Positions 51,089 to 59,362 of a stretch of DNA of 64,000 nucleotides are shown here, piece by piece. Position 1 is the first letter of the stretch. Each line of letters opens with the position of its first letter. The stretch lies in NCBI GenBank assembly GCA_046316495.1, contig JBKDAM010000045.1, positions 121,486 to 185,485 of the forward strand. Reading direction: 5' to 3'. A model generated the notes under the pieces. It ran no database searches. It was not told the origin of the DNA and saw only the letters and a program-made list of their open reading frames with translations. This DNA comes from M3007 sp046316495 (GTDB lineage Bacteria; Bacteroidota; Bacteroidia; Chitinophagales; Saprospiraceae). The position numbers and the translations under genes are program-made.

Positions 51089-53221
51089 TTATTTCACTTT
51101 GATGTCAGTACCCAAGCGCTGCAAATAGGCGATCAAAGCAATCATTTCGGTGTTCTCGATGTTGCTGTCCTTTACGCCTTGCTCTGCCAAACGGGTTGCG
51201 ATGGCTTTTGCTTGTTTCTGAGCTTCCTCTACCGCAACTTCCTCATACTTGGCAGGATACGGTGTGCCCAACTTGCGCAACGCGTTGATTTTTGGACCTA
51301 AATCGCTGTAATCCACCTGGGCATCCAGCAAGGCAGGATACGCCGGCATAATAGAGCCTGGTGACATAGAGGTTGGATCCATCATGTGGTTGTAGTGCCA
51401 ACTGTCGGGATACTTACCACCCACCCGCAACAAATCTGGACCAGTACGCTTACTTCCCCACAGGAAGGGTCGATCGTAAATATATTCTCCACTCTTGGAG
51501 TACTCCCCATACCGCTCGGTTTCACTGCGGAATGGGCGTACCATCTGGGAGTGGCAACCGACACATCCTTCACGAATATAAATATCGCGGCCTTCCAATT
51601 CAAGCGGAGTATAAGGCTTAACAGTCGAGATTTTAGGAACCTGGCTTTCAATAAATACCATTGGAACAATCTGTACAATACCACCGATGGCAATCAAAAT
51701 GGTGCTGTACAACAACATCTGCATGGGACGTCCCTCAATCCACTTGTGCCAATAAGCACCTGCTTCCGTGGGCGCTGGTCCGATGGCACGTCCAGGCGCT
51801 TCCGCTGCTTCCTCTGCCAGGAAAGAACCCTGTTGTGCAGTTTTAACGAGGTTGTAAACCCCCAAAATGGTACCTACAAAGAACAAAGTACCTCCAATGG
51901 CGCGCATAGCGTACATCGGAATCAATTGAGTCACCGTATCCAAAAAGTTACCCCACTGCAACATGCCCTCTGGTGTGAATTGCTTCCACATCATTGCCTG
52001 CGTCCAACCTGCAAAATAGAGCGGAACTGCATAGAATACTATCCCAAGCGTACCCAACCAAAAGTGCGTATTTGCCAAACTGACAGAATACAACTCCGTG
52101 CGATACAACCGAGGCCACAAGTAATACAACACAGCAAAGGTCAAAAAACCGTTCCAACCTAAGGCCCCAACGTGCACGTGTGCAATGGTCCAGTCTGTAA
52201 AGTGACTGATGGCATTAAAACTCTTGATGGACAACATCGGACCTTCAAAGGTCGCCATACCATAGGCTGAAATCGCCACCACCATAAACTTCAGAATTGG
52301 ATCTTGCCGAACACGGTCCCATGCCCCACGAAGGGTCAACAAACCGTTCAACATACCCCCCCAAGAAGGTGCTATCAACATGATGGAAAAGACTGTACCC
52401 AAGGACTGCACCCAATCTGGCATAGAAGAGTACAATAAGTGGTGCGGACCCGCCCAGATATAGATGAAGATCAACGCCCAGAAGTGGATGATTGATAACT
52501 TGTAGGAATAAACTGGACGATTTGCCGCCTTCGGAAGAAAGTAGTACATCAATCCGAGGTATGGAGTTGTCAAGAAAAACGCCACCGCATTGTGACCATA
52601 CCACCATTGAACCAAGGCATCCTGAACCCCTGAAAACAAGGTATAGCTTCCAAAAATTGAGTACGGAAGCTCAAAACTACGAACAATGTGCAGCACGGCT
52701 ACCGTCACCCAAGTGGCTATGTAAAACCAAATTGCAACATAAAGGTGGGATTCCCGACGCTTAATGATGGTCCCAAATAAATTGATACCAAACACCACCC
52801 AAACCAGGGTGATCAATATATCAATGGGCCAAATCAATTCTGCGTACTCTGAACTCGTCGTAAAGCCCATTGGTAAGGAAACGGCCGCCAGCAGAATCAC
52901 TACCTGCCATCCCCAAAAATGAATCCAAGAGAGCGCATCGCTGAACATGCGCGCTTTCAACAAGCGCTGCAAAGAGTAATACACCCCCATGAAAATACCA
53001 TTGCCCACAAAAGCAAAGATTACCGCGTTCGTGTGTAAAGGCCGTAAACGACCAAAAGAAAAATACGGAATGCCGTACTGGCTCATATTGAGCGATGGGT
53101 AGATTAAATCCAATGCAATAATGATACCCACCAACATCCCTACGAGTCCAAAGACGAAGGACGCAATCCCGAAGGCGCGTACTATCTTGTTGTCATAATG
53201 AAACTGTTCAATTCTGCTCAT
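51089..53221 (-). CDS. ccoN: cbb3-type cytochrome c oxidase, fused subunits I and II (CcoN-CcoO)
   Basis: The catalytic subunit and the mono-heme subunit are one 710-residue protein. Residues 1 to about 480 are CcoN, with 12 or more transmembrane helices. The copper/heme His residues lie in WWYGHNAVAFFLTTPY (CuB His and the neighbouring Tyr region) and WAGPHHLLYSSMPDW (paired His), and the heme-ligand His residues in HFTDWTIAHVHVGALGWNGF. From about residue 500 the CcoO part follows, with one helix (LLYSTILIAIGGIVQIVPMV) and a c-type heme motif CVGCH near residue 554 in REGCVGCHSQMVRPFRSE. The fusion is common in Bacteroidota. The protein reduces O2 at low oxygen and pumps protons. Confidence 0.95.
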   Translation of the reverse strand: MSRIEQFHYDNKIVRAFGIASFVFGLVGMLVGIIIALDLIYPSLNMSQYGIPYFSFGRLRPLHTNAVIFAFVGNGIFMGVYYSLQRLLKARMFSDALSWIHFWGWQVVILLAAVSLPMGFTTSSEYAELIWPIDILITLVWVVFGINLFGTIIKRRESHLYVAIWFYIATWVTVAVLHIVRSFELPYSIFGSYTLFSGVQDALVQWWYGHNAVAFFLTTPYLGLMYYFLPKAANRPVYSYKLSIIHFWALIFIYIWAGPHHLLYSSMPDWVQSLGTVFSIMLIAPSWGGMLNGLLTLRGAWDRVRQDPILKFMVVAISAYGMATFEGPMLSIKSFNAISHFTDWTIAHVHVGALGWNGFLTFAVLYYLWPRLYRTELYSVSLANTHFWLGTLGIVFYAVPLYFAGWTQAMMWKQFTPEGMLQWGNFLDTVTQLIPMYAMRAIGGTLFFVGTILGVYNLVKTAQQGSFLAEEAAEAPGRAIGPAPTEAGAYWHKWIEGRPMQMLLYSTILIAIGGIVQIVPMVFIESQVPKISTVKPYTPLELEGRDIYIREGCVGCHSQMVRPFRSETERYGEYSKSGEYIYDRPFLWGSKRTGPDLLRVGGKYPDSWHYNHMMDPTSMSPGSIMPAYPALLDAQVDYSDLGPKINALRKLGTPYPAKYEEVAVEEAQKQAKAIATRLAEQGVKDSNIENTEMIALIAYLQRLGTDIKVK

Positions 53222-53255
53222 ATTAATGTAGAGTAATAAGTGTTTTGCCGTTTAA

Positions 53256-53420
53256 TTATTCCTTTTCCTCTTCCACAGGAAGCTGATCGTCAAATAAAAT
53301 GCGAACCGAGGGCGTGTAATCATCCTCAAATTGTCCATTGCCAGCCGCCCAGAGGTACACCAATAGGAACCCCGCTGCCAGAATCAGGCTCATTAGAATG
53401 AGAAAAAGCATAATTTTCAT
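53256..53420 (-). CDS. ccoS: cbb3-type oxidase assembly protein CcoS
   Basis: Direct translation gives a 54-residue protein starting MKIMLFLILMSLILAAGFLL, a single transmembrane helix. It continues VYLWAAGNGQFEDDYTPSVR and ILFDD, the CcoS signature in which W-x(6)QF and (R)ILFDD are conserved. CcoS is needed for cofactor insertion into the oxidase. The tail is acidic (EEEKE). It is the first gene of the cluster, 34 nt upstream of ccoNO. A terminator-like hairpin ends right at its start codon. Confidence 0.9.
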   Translation of the reverse strand: MKIMLFLILMSLILAAGFLLVYLWAAGNGQFEDDYTPSVRILFDDQLPVEEEKE

Positions 53421-53450
53421 AAAAAAGCCGTTTTTTGCTTGAAAACGGCT
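53421..53450 (-). promoter_or_regulatory. Terminator-like hairpin next to the ccoS start codon
   Basis: On the minus strand AGCCGTTTT (53450-53442) pairs with AAAACGGCT (53435-53427), and six T lie directly before the ccoS ATG. It can be the terminator of the radical SAM gene upstream or an attenuator in the cco leader. Confidence 0.6.
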
Positions 53451-53460
53451 GCAAAATGCA

Positions 53461-53481
53461 CTATTAACCCCTTGTTAATAG
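53461..53481. promoter_or_regulatory. Palindrome upstream of the cco operon, candidate operator
   Basis: CTATTAAC, a 5-nt spacer, then GTTAATAG: perfect 8-bp arms. It lies about 40-60 nt upstream of ccoS, just upstream of a weak -7-like word (GCATTTTG on the minus strand). It resembles a site for a dimeric regulator, possibly of the Crp/FNR type, but does not match the FNR consensus. Confidence 0.45.
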
Positions 53482-53529
53482 ATGATTCAAGTCAGGAAAG
53501 ACAATGACTTTAGTCGAATGACTCAGAAT

Positions 53530-54555
53530 TTAGGAACGGTAGGGTGAACACCCTTCAGTACAATTTGTGCAGATATCAATCTGGTCACGCCCTTTTAGTA
53601 ACTTACGGCGAAAGGCATCATAAGCAGGACTCTGCCATAGTTGCTTAAAACTACTGGCCCTCAAATCTCCAAGCCGGTGGGTAGCATCTTTATCGAAACA
53701 ACAGGGAACCACCAGTCCATCCCAGGTAATAACACAAGCATGCCAAAGTTTCCAGCAATGGTTAGCCAAGGCGTGCTTCACTTTCCAGGTGCCGTCCGAT
53801 TGCTGCCGGTAGCGGGCATACTTATCCTGCAACGGAATTAAAGGATTTCCGTTTTCATAATCATACACCTGTGCGGACTTCAATTTAACTTCGTCCACCC
53901 CAATTTCTTTCGCTAAACGAAAAATCTCCGGAATCTGGTGCTCATTGGGTCGGACTACCAAAAACTGAAAAATGATGTGCGGGTGCTTTTTTCCTAACTT
54001 TTTTCGCCACTTGACCACATTCCGCGCACCCTGTAGCACCGTTTCCAATTTACCCTCCATCCGGTACTGCGCATAGGTGTCCTGCGTAGTACCATCTACA
54101 CTGATCACCAAGCGGTCCAACCCACTCTCAATGGTCTTTCGAGCATTTTCTTCGTTCAAAAAATGACCATTCGTACTGGTAATGGTATAAACCCCTTTTT
54201 CATGAGCATAGCGTACCATTTCCAGGAATTTTGGATTAATGTAGGGTTCGCCTTGAAAATAAAAAATCAAAACCATTAAGCGCTGATGCAATTCATCTAA
54301 GGTTTTCCTAAAAAAATCCTCTCGAAGATTTCCAGTTTCCCGTGTGAACGACCGCAAACCAGAAGGGCATTCAGGACAACGCAGGTTACAAGCGGTTGTC
54401 GGCTCCATACTAATCGTGATAGGCAATCCCCACTGAATAGGACGCTTTAGCCACCGGGTTAAATAATAGGAGGAAAAGACCAGACCAGCATTCCAAAGCC
54501 GACCAATCGTTAGTTTTTGAATAAATCGCAGGCTGTCGTTTAGGTAAATCTTCAT
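53530..54555 (-). CDS. Radical SAM/SPASM domain protein
   Basis: The 341-residue protein has the radical SAM cluster motif CNLRCPEC in EPTTACNLRCPECPSGLRSF (about residues 52-60), the SAM-contacting FQGEPYINP (GEP-like) and VISVDGTTQDTYAQYR. The C-terminal SPASM-type region has HACVITWDGLVVPCCFDKDA, RLGDLRASSFKQLWQS and the final CTNCTEGC, ligands for one or more extra Fe-S clusters. Such proteins modify peptides or act as dehydrogenases; no precursor peptide gene is visible nearby. The ATG at 54555 is used (54567 is also possible). The gene reads toward the cco operon. Confidence 0.85.
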   Translation of the reverse strand: MKIYLNDSLRFIQKLTIGRLWNAGLVFSSYYLTRWLKRPIQWGLPITISMEPTTACNLRCPECPSGLRSFTRETGNLREDFFRKTLDELHQRLMVLIFYFQGEPYINPKFLEMVRYAHEKGVYTITSTNGHFLNEENARKTIESGLDRLVISVDGTTQDTYAQYRMEGKLETVLQGARNVVKWRKKLGKKHPHIIFQFLVVRPNEHQIPEIFRLAKEIGVDEVKLKSAQVYDYENGNPLIPLQDKYARYRQQSDGTWKVKHALANHCWKLWHACVITWDGLVVPCCFDKDATHRLGDLRASSFKQLWQSPAYDAFRRKLLKGRDQIDICTNCTEGCSPYRS

Positions 54556-54849
54556 CGTTTGGTACAAGCTTGGTCATTCCGTTGGACACCCTTACACCCC
54601 GTAAAGGTGAAAAGGGCCACCCAACTCGGAGGCAAAGTTCCAAAAAAACGCGGAACATCTGACGAAATCAAAATGAAGCAGGTCATTTCGTTCGCTTTCT
54701 TTTTCTCCAACAATGATTTCCAGATTCGGTTCGGTCGAAACCTGAACAGCTGTTTTTACTCAATGCCTCCGCGCATACCATCTACCCATTCTACCTTTTC
54801 TTTTTTTTCGAAAAATAAAAATTACTGACCACCAGCCTCGGCAATCCAC

Positions 54850-54857
54850 TATTTTTG
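54850..54857 (+). promoter_or_regulatory. Bacteroidota -7 promoter element
   Basis: TATTTTTG matches TAnnTTTG and ends 3 nt before the ATG at 54861. If this is the real promoter, the mRNA is leaderless or translation starts at the next ATG, 54885. Confidence 0.35.
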
Positions 54858-54860
54858 TGT

Positions 54861-55883
54861 ATGTTTTATCGTTCCATACTTTGGATGACCCTCCTAATGG
54901 CGGGTATTTTCCTGCACTGCCAATCCAGCACCAGCAGCCCTCCAAAGGCGGTTCCTCCCGCCCCTGGCACCCCAACCCAAGCACAAATAGAAGTGCCTTA
55001 CGCCAAAATCCCCATTCAAAACCCGGTTAAGATTAAAGCGTTTTTTCCATTCCTTCAAACGTTATTGCAGGAAGTGGACAGCACCCCGGGGTATTTGCTC
55101 ACCGAACCTCTGCTCTTAAGAGCAAACCCTTGGATCCTCGACCGACTGGTGGCCACTGATTATGACCTTCGGCTGGCACAAGGGGAATTTGTGTACGACC
55201 AACGGGAACTGGAGGTGCTGCTCCCGGGTGATAGTCTGCTGATTCCCAACGCAACTGCTGCGCGAATACTTTCCGAAAAAATAGCGAAAACCCGGATTGA
55301 CATCAATTTACCGGCCTTCGAGTTACGACTCCTTGAAGGAGATAGTCTTTTGCACAAAATCAAAATACGGGTTGGGAAAAACGAAAAAAAATACCTGGAA
55401 ATGGCAAAAACAATGGTGGACTTACGAACCCATACCGGCCAGGGAACGATTATTCGGGTCAATAAGAATCCCGTGTTCTATGACCCCGTTGACATGAAAA
55501 TCTTCAAGGAAACCAAACGGGATGACCATCGCAAGACAAAGATGCCGCTGATTCCATGGCTGGAACCTGAAATTAATGGAATACGATACGGACAATTGAT
55601 TCACCCAACCACCAATCCAAAAACGTTGGGCAAAACCGCATCCAATGGTTGTATTGGAGCCAGCGAAGCCGACGCTTGGCGCATCTATTATTATGCTCCT
55701 GTGGGTACCCCAGTACAAATCCGGTACGAACTACAAGTGCTCGATGAGAATGGGGATACGATTCGCCTTAAAGATATCTACCCAAAAAAAGGCCCCAAAC
55801 TGACAAAAAAGACCGTTCCAGTGCAAAAAATGGCCGAACAAGTGCCTGCTGATGCCTGTTGGTGCGAAGAGCACCAGAGTTAA
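54861..55883 (+). CDS. L,D-transpeptidase (YkuD family) lipoprotein
   Basis: The 340-residue protein has an N-terminal hydrophobic segment ending IFLHCQSS, a likely lipobox (Cys near residue 20). After a Pro-rich linker and an N-terminal domain comes a YkuD domain with INLPAFELRLLEGDSLLHKI at its start. The catalytic motif is seen in YGQLIHPTTNP and KTASNGCIGAS, giving the conserved His, Ser-x-Gly-Cys nucleophile. These enzymes form 3-3 cross-links in peptidoglycan or attach lipoproteins to it. The usual R after SxGC(I/V) is G here, as in part of the family. The next gene starts 22 nt after the stop. Confidence 0.85.
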   Translation: MFYRSILWMTLLMAGIFLHCQSSTSSPPKAVPPAPGTPTQAQIEVPYAKIPIQNPVKIKAFFPFLQTLLQEVDSTPGYLLTEPLLLRANPWILDRLVATDYDLRLAQGEFVYDQRELEVLLPGDSLLIPNATAARILSEKIAKTRIDINLPAFELRLLEGDSLLHKIKIRVGKNEKKYLEMAKTMVDLRTHTGQGTIIRVNKNPVFYDPVDMKIFKETKRDDHRKTKMPLIPWLEPEINGIRYGQLIHPTTNPKTLGKTASNGCIGASEADAWRIYYYAPVGTPVQIRYELQVLDENGDTIRLKDIYPKKGPKLTKKTVPVQKMAEQVPADACWCEEHQS

Positions 55884-55905
55884 CCAACCTATTAATCTGA
55901 CCGAC

Positions 55906-56649
55906 ATGCCACTCAAATTCCTTTTTCCAACCTTGTTTTTCCTCCTCCCCAAAAGTGTATTTGGACAGGATCAGCAGTTCCTAGGCTTGGGCATTCTCCC
56001 TTCCTATACCCACCTGAGCCCGTCCCAGTTCTGGACAAGCGAACCCAATCGCTGGTCCAATAATTACCAAATAACGTATCGGACCCGACTAAATGCACAT
56101 TGGCACCTTCAAGCCAGTTTGCTAAGCTTGGCAGTGAGCACTCGCTCTGAAAAGCAGGCGCTGCAATGGCCCTCCGAATTTGATCCGGTCACAGGAAGCT
56201 ACCTGCCGGACCCTAATTTGCCTAAATTTATGCGTTTTTCGGAAATGCATTTTTACCTTGCCGCACCGCTGGAACTGCTTTATTTCCCGGGGAAACGTCA
56301 AATTTGGGGCGTCTCCTTTGGCTTTTTACCCAATACACCCTTGGTTCGTCGTGTGGGCTCCGTCTTTTATTTTTCAGATGGAGGAGAGCAATGCAACCTC
56401 AGTAGCCAACCCCTACCCTTCAGCCCTCGTTTGGGGGGAGTTATTGGAATGCCCATCAGCATACCCATCGCACAATATTGGAAACTAGAACTTCAACCGA
56501 AAATAATTACGTACCAATTCGGAGACACACTCAACTCCCAATTCGCCTTTCAAACAGGAGGATCCGTGCAACTGTTTCGCCAGCTCGGACAACGTCCTTT
56601 CGCTTTCCGCAAAAAAAAGAAGCCCCTGTTAAACAACTTGGATTCATAG
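55906..56649 (+). CDS. Putative outer-membrane beta-barrel protein
   Basis: The 247-residue protein starts at 55906 with a signal peptide (MPLKFLFPTLFFLLPKSVFG). The mature part consists of amphipathic strands with aromatic ends (YQITYRTRLNAHWHLQASLL, FYLAAPLELLYFPGKRQIWG) in the style of small outer-membrane beta-barrels of Bacteroidota. The longer frame overlaps the transpeptidase gene and is rejected. It probably shares a transcript with the transpeptidase gene. No family is recognised. Confidence 0.65.
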   Translation: MPLKFLFPTLFFLLPKSVFGQDQQFLGLGILPSYTHLSPSQFWTSEPNRWSNNYQITYRTRLNAHWHLQASLLSLAVSTRSEKQALQWPSEFDPVTGSYLPDPNLPKFMRFSEMHFYLAAPLELLYFPGKRQIWGVSFGFLPNTPLVRRVGSVFYFSDGGEQCNLSSQPLPFSPRLGGVIGMPISIPIAQYWKLELQPKIITYQFGDTLNSQFAFQTGGSVQLFRQLGQRPFAFRKKKKPLLNNLDS

Positions 56650-56707
56650 GGAGTTAACCCCATGTTCATATAACCATTCTGCTATCACCTTTTTTGCTCA
56701 ACAGAAC

Positions 56708-57574
56708 ATGCTGTCCTATTTTTTACTTTCGTTAACCAGTTTAATCGGTACTTTTTTTCCTTTTTCGGAAAAAGAAAATACACCAGAGGCTGTGCCAATG
56801 GCCATGTGCCATACCCTTGCTCCAGAAAGCATGGCTGCTTTTGCCCATGACCCTGCGTTTCAAGCCCTTCACGAAAGCCCACTCCCTTTCGAGTATGAAG
56901 GAATGGGCACTATGATTCAATTTGAAACCCAAACAGGAGAAAAGGGGAATGCTTACCTCGTAAAAGCAAGCTCCAAATCCAATAAATGGCTTTTTGTGTA
57001 CCAGGAGTGGTGGGGTTTGAACGACTACATCAAACAGCAATCCGATGTATTCTATAAGGATCTAAAAGGGGAAGTAAACGTATTGGCTATTGATATGTAT
57101 GATGGACAAGTCACCACCGACCCCAAAGAAGCGGCAAAACTATTGACCACCGCTAAAGAAGAGCGGTTGCAGGAACTCATAAAAGGAGCTGCTCGTTACG
57201 CCGGTAAAAAAGCGCAAATTGCCCAGGTAGGTTGGTGCTTCGGCGGAAGTTTATCCCTGAAGTCCGCCATCGCTCATGGAGATCAGTCTATTGGATGCGT
57301 CATGTATTACGGCATGCCTGTTCGGGAGGCCAGCGCCCTAGCACCCCTTCAATGTGATGTACTCGGTATTTTTGCGACAGAAGAGCGTATCTCCAAAGAA
57401 ATCATTGAAGAATTTGCCCAAAATATGAAAGCGGCAGGCAAAACGCTGAACTACAAAATTTTTAACGCTGCTCATGCCTTTGCCAACCCCTCCAACCCCA
57501 AATACGACGAACCAGCCGCAAAAGAAGCCTACAAAATGGCCATTCAGTATTTGAAGGGTAAATGGGGGAAGTAA
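56708..57574 (+). CDS. Dienelactone hydrolase family protein, exported
   Basis: The 288-residue alpha/beta hydrolase has an N-terminal hydrophobic segment (MLSYFLLSLTSLIGTFFPFS), probably a signal peptide, unlike classical cytoplasmic dienelactone hydrolases. The domain begins at about residue 75 (YLVKASSKSNKWLFVYQEWW). The nucleophile is Cys in GWCFGG near residue 180, the His is in FNAAHAFANPS, and the expected acid Asp is replaced by Glu in FATEERIS. The natural substrate is unknown; family members act on lactones, esters and thioesters. It lies 58 nt after the barrel gene and ends at a strong terminator. Confidence 0.85.
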   Translation: MLSYFLLSLTSLIGTFFPFSEKENTPEAVPMAMCHTLAPESMAAFAHDPAFQALHESPLPFEYEGMGTMIQFETQTGEKGNAYLVKASSKSNKWLFVYQEWWGLNDYIKQQSDVFYKDLKGEVNVLAIDMYDGQVTTDPKEAAKLLTTAKEERLQELIKGAARYAGKKAQIAQVGWCFGGSLSLKSAIAHGDQSIGCVMYYGMPVREASALAPLQCDVLGIFATEERISKEIIEEFAQNMKAAGKTLNYKIFNAAHAFANPSNPKYDEPAAKEAYKMAIQYLKGKWGK

Positions 57575-57612
57575 AAAGTCAACCAGATTTAAATTGTTTT
57601 TAGAATAGATAT

Positions 57613-57656
57613 CTACGGCAGCCTTTTTTATACAGAGGGGCTGCCGTAGCTTTTTT
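57613..57656 (+). terminator. Intrinsic terminator
   Basis: CTACGGCAG (57613-57621) pairs with CTGCCGTAG (57641-57649), followed by six T; it lies 38 nt after the dienelactone hydrolase stop. Confidence 0.85.
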
Positions 57657-57695
57657 GGGGAAAAATTAGGCTAGCTGGGGGAATCCAAAAGGTGC

Positions 57696-58913
57696 TTAAC
57701 GCTCCAGAAAATCAAGGTCTCGACCATAAGACTCCCTTATCTTCCAGGCAGCTGCAATAGAAAGACCAAATAACAAAACTCCCGTTAACCACGCTCCCTG
57801 CAAATAATCGCCTGACCAGCTGCGCAGGCTACGGAACAACCACAGAATTAAGGGCAAAGCCCCTCTAACCATATTGGGTATACTAATTGCCGCAGTAGCC
57901 CTCAAGTTGGTTCCAAATTGCTCCACACCCATGGTTAAATACACCATATTAAAACCAGCCCCTACCCCCATTCCAAAACAAATGGAGTAAAAAACAGAGG
58001 GAGTCGTACCCCGTTGAACAAAGAATAAAACCACAAACAATAGGGTGATCCCCATAAAAATAAAGTATGCCTTTTTACGGCTTTGAAGCACATCCGATAG
58101 CCAACTGATCAGTAGATCTCCTAATCCAATTCCAAGGTACAAGGCCACCATCGCTGTCCCAGGATCAATGCCCTCAATCCCCATTGCCTGCCCAAATTGA
58201 TCTGCAAACGTTACCAAAACCCCTATAATATACCATACCGGCAATCCAATTAAAATACACTGCAGGTACCGAAGAAAACGGTTCGCATCCGTAAAAAATA
58301 ATAAAATATTCCCTCGGGACACCTCCGTTTGACTGGCTTCTTTGAATAGCTTGCTTTCAAAAACCCGTACCCGAAGGACTAGCAGAAGCAAGCCCAATAC
58401 CCCACCGATGTAAAAGCAAACTCTCCAGTCAAAATATTGCTTGATTATAAAGGCGAACGAAACACCCAACACCCCAAAACCAGCGATCAGCCCAGCTGCC
58501 ATACTTCGTTTTTCTTTTGGAAGCTGTTCGCTGACCAACGTCAGCCCAGCCCCTAATTCCCCAGCCAATCCAAATCCAGCTACCAACCGTAAAACCCGGT
58601 AGGTCGTTAGGTCAGTCACCATACCATTCAACAAATTAGCCACTGAATACAGAAAAATAGAGCCAAAAAGAACTTGTAAACGCCCTTTTCGATCGCCCAG
58701 CATGCCAAAAAAGATACCACCCAACAACATTCCAACCATCTGAATACTAATCAGCCGCTCTCCCTCCTCTAAAATGGCGGTGGGGCTCAGCCCTAAATCT
58801 GCCAAACTGGATTTTCGTACAATTGCAAATAGAAGAAGGTCATATACATCCACAAAGAAGCCGAGTGCACTAACCACCACGGATAATTGAAGTAATTTCT
58901 GCTTTGATTCCAT
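57696..58913 (-). CDS. Major facilitator superfamily transporter
   Basis: The 405-residue protein has about 12 transmembrane helices. The MFS loop 2-3 motif is seen in FFGMLGDRKGRLQVLF, and GFGLAGELGAGLTLVSEQLP followed by EKRSMAAGLIAGFGVLG is characteristic of the metabolite:H+ symporter group (sialic acid, dicarboxylate and similar carriers). Another conserved loop is LISWLSDVLQSRKKA at mid-protein. The substrate cannot be inferred. It is monocistronic with a consensus promoter at 58946-58953. A remnant of a serine hydrolase gene lies directly upstream on the same strand. Confidence 0.88.
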   Translation of the reverse strand: MESKQKLLQLSVVVSALGFFVDVYDLLLFAIVRKSSLADLGLSPTAILEEGERLISIQMVGMLLGGIFFGMLGDRKGRLQVLFGSIFLYSVANLLNGMVTDLTTYRVLRLVAGFGLAGELGAGLTLVSEQLPKEKRSMAAGLIAGFGVLGVSFAFIIKQYFDWRVCFYIGGVLGLLLLVLRVRVFESKLFKEASQTEVSRGNILLFFTDANRFLRYLQCILIGLPVWYIIGVLVTFADQFGQAMGIEGIDPGTAMVALYLGIGLGDLLISWLSDVLQSRKKAYFIFMGITLLFVVLFFVQRGTTPSVFYSICFGMGVGAGFNMVYLTMGVEQFGTNLRATAAISIPNMVRGALPLILWLFRSLRSWSGDYLQGAWLTGVLLFGLSIAAAWKIRESYGRDLDFLER

Positions 58914-58945
58914 TATTTAATAGTTCATCCTGCTCTTTACGGGGC

Positions 58946-58953
58946 CAAACATA
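58946..58953 (-). promoter_or_regulatory. Bacteroidota -7 promoter element of the MFS gene
   Basis: Minus strand reads TATGTTTG, a full TAnnTTTG match, 33 nt upstream of the ATG. Confidence 0.55.
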
Positions 58954-58955
58954 CA

Positions 58956-59105
58956 CTATTCTGTTGAAATGATCTCCATGAAATGGTTGGCAAACGAATG
59001 ATCATTCCTGTTCATGTAATCTGTTGTTCTTACCAGGGTCACGATCACCTTTTTACTCGGATCCAGCTGTGCAAAAAGAACCCACTCCAAGCCTCCCTCA
59101 AGCCC
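58956..59105 (-). pseudogene. Apparent 3' remnant of a serine hydrolase gene
   Basis: Translation on the minus strand gives about 49 residues, starting GLEGGLEWVLFAQLDPSKKV, continuing IVTLVRTTDYMNRNDHSF and ending at a TAG. The hydrophobic strand after DPSKK and the position before the stop resemble the C-terminus of beta-lactamase-family serine hydrolases. A TGA lies just upstream at 59106-59108 and the frame is not open beyond. No start or catalytic motif is present, so this is at best an eroded fragment. Confidence 0.35.
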
Positions 59106-59362
59106 TCATCCAACACAATGGAATTCCGAAAGGGAAAATAAAAGTGTCAAATAATAGCAAATCACTCCTGTTTTAAAAAATATTTAATGGAATCAAAACC
59201 CAAAAATTGAACGAAAAAGGTGTTTTTCAGTTAGATTATGCCCTATTAATGAAAATAGTTTTACTTCTTTGAAAAAAAGTAAAAATTTCGAGAACAACCT
59301 TTACCTACTGATTAGTGTTTAACTTTTCTATTTAATTTTTATTAAATAATTAAACAAACATT

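Larger units (their letters stand above)
58914..59362. other. Intergenic region between MFS and fasciclin genes
   Basis: Besides the MFS promoter and the putative gene remnant (58956-59105) nothing is supported. The part from about 59150 to 59362 is AT-rich and must hold the promoter of the fasciclin gene, but I see no full TAnnTTTG match. Confidence 0.5.
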
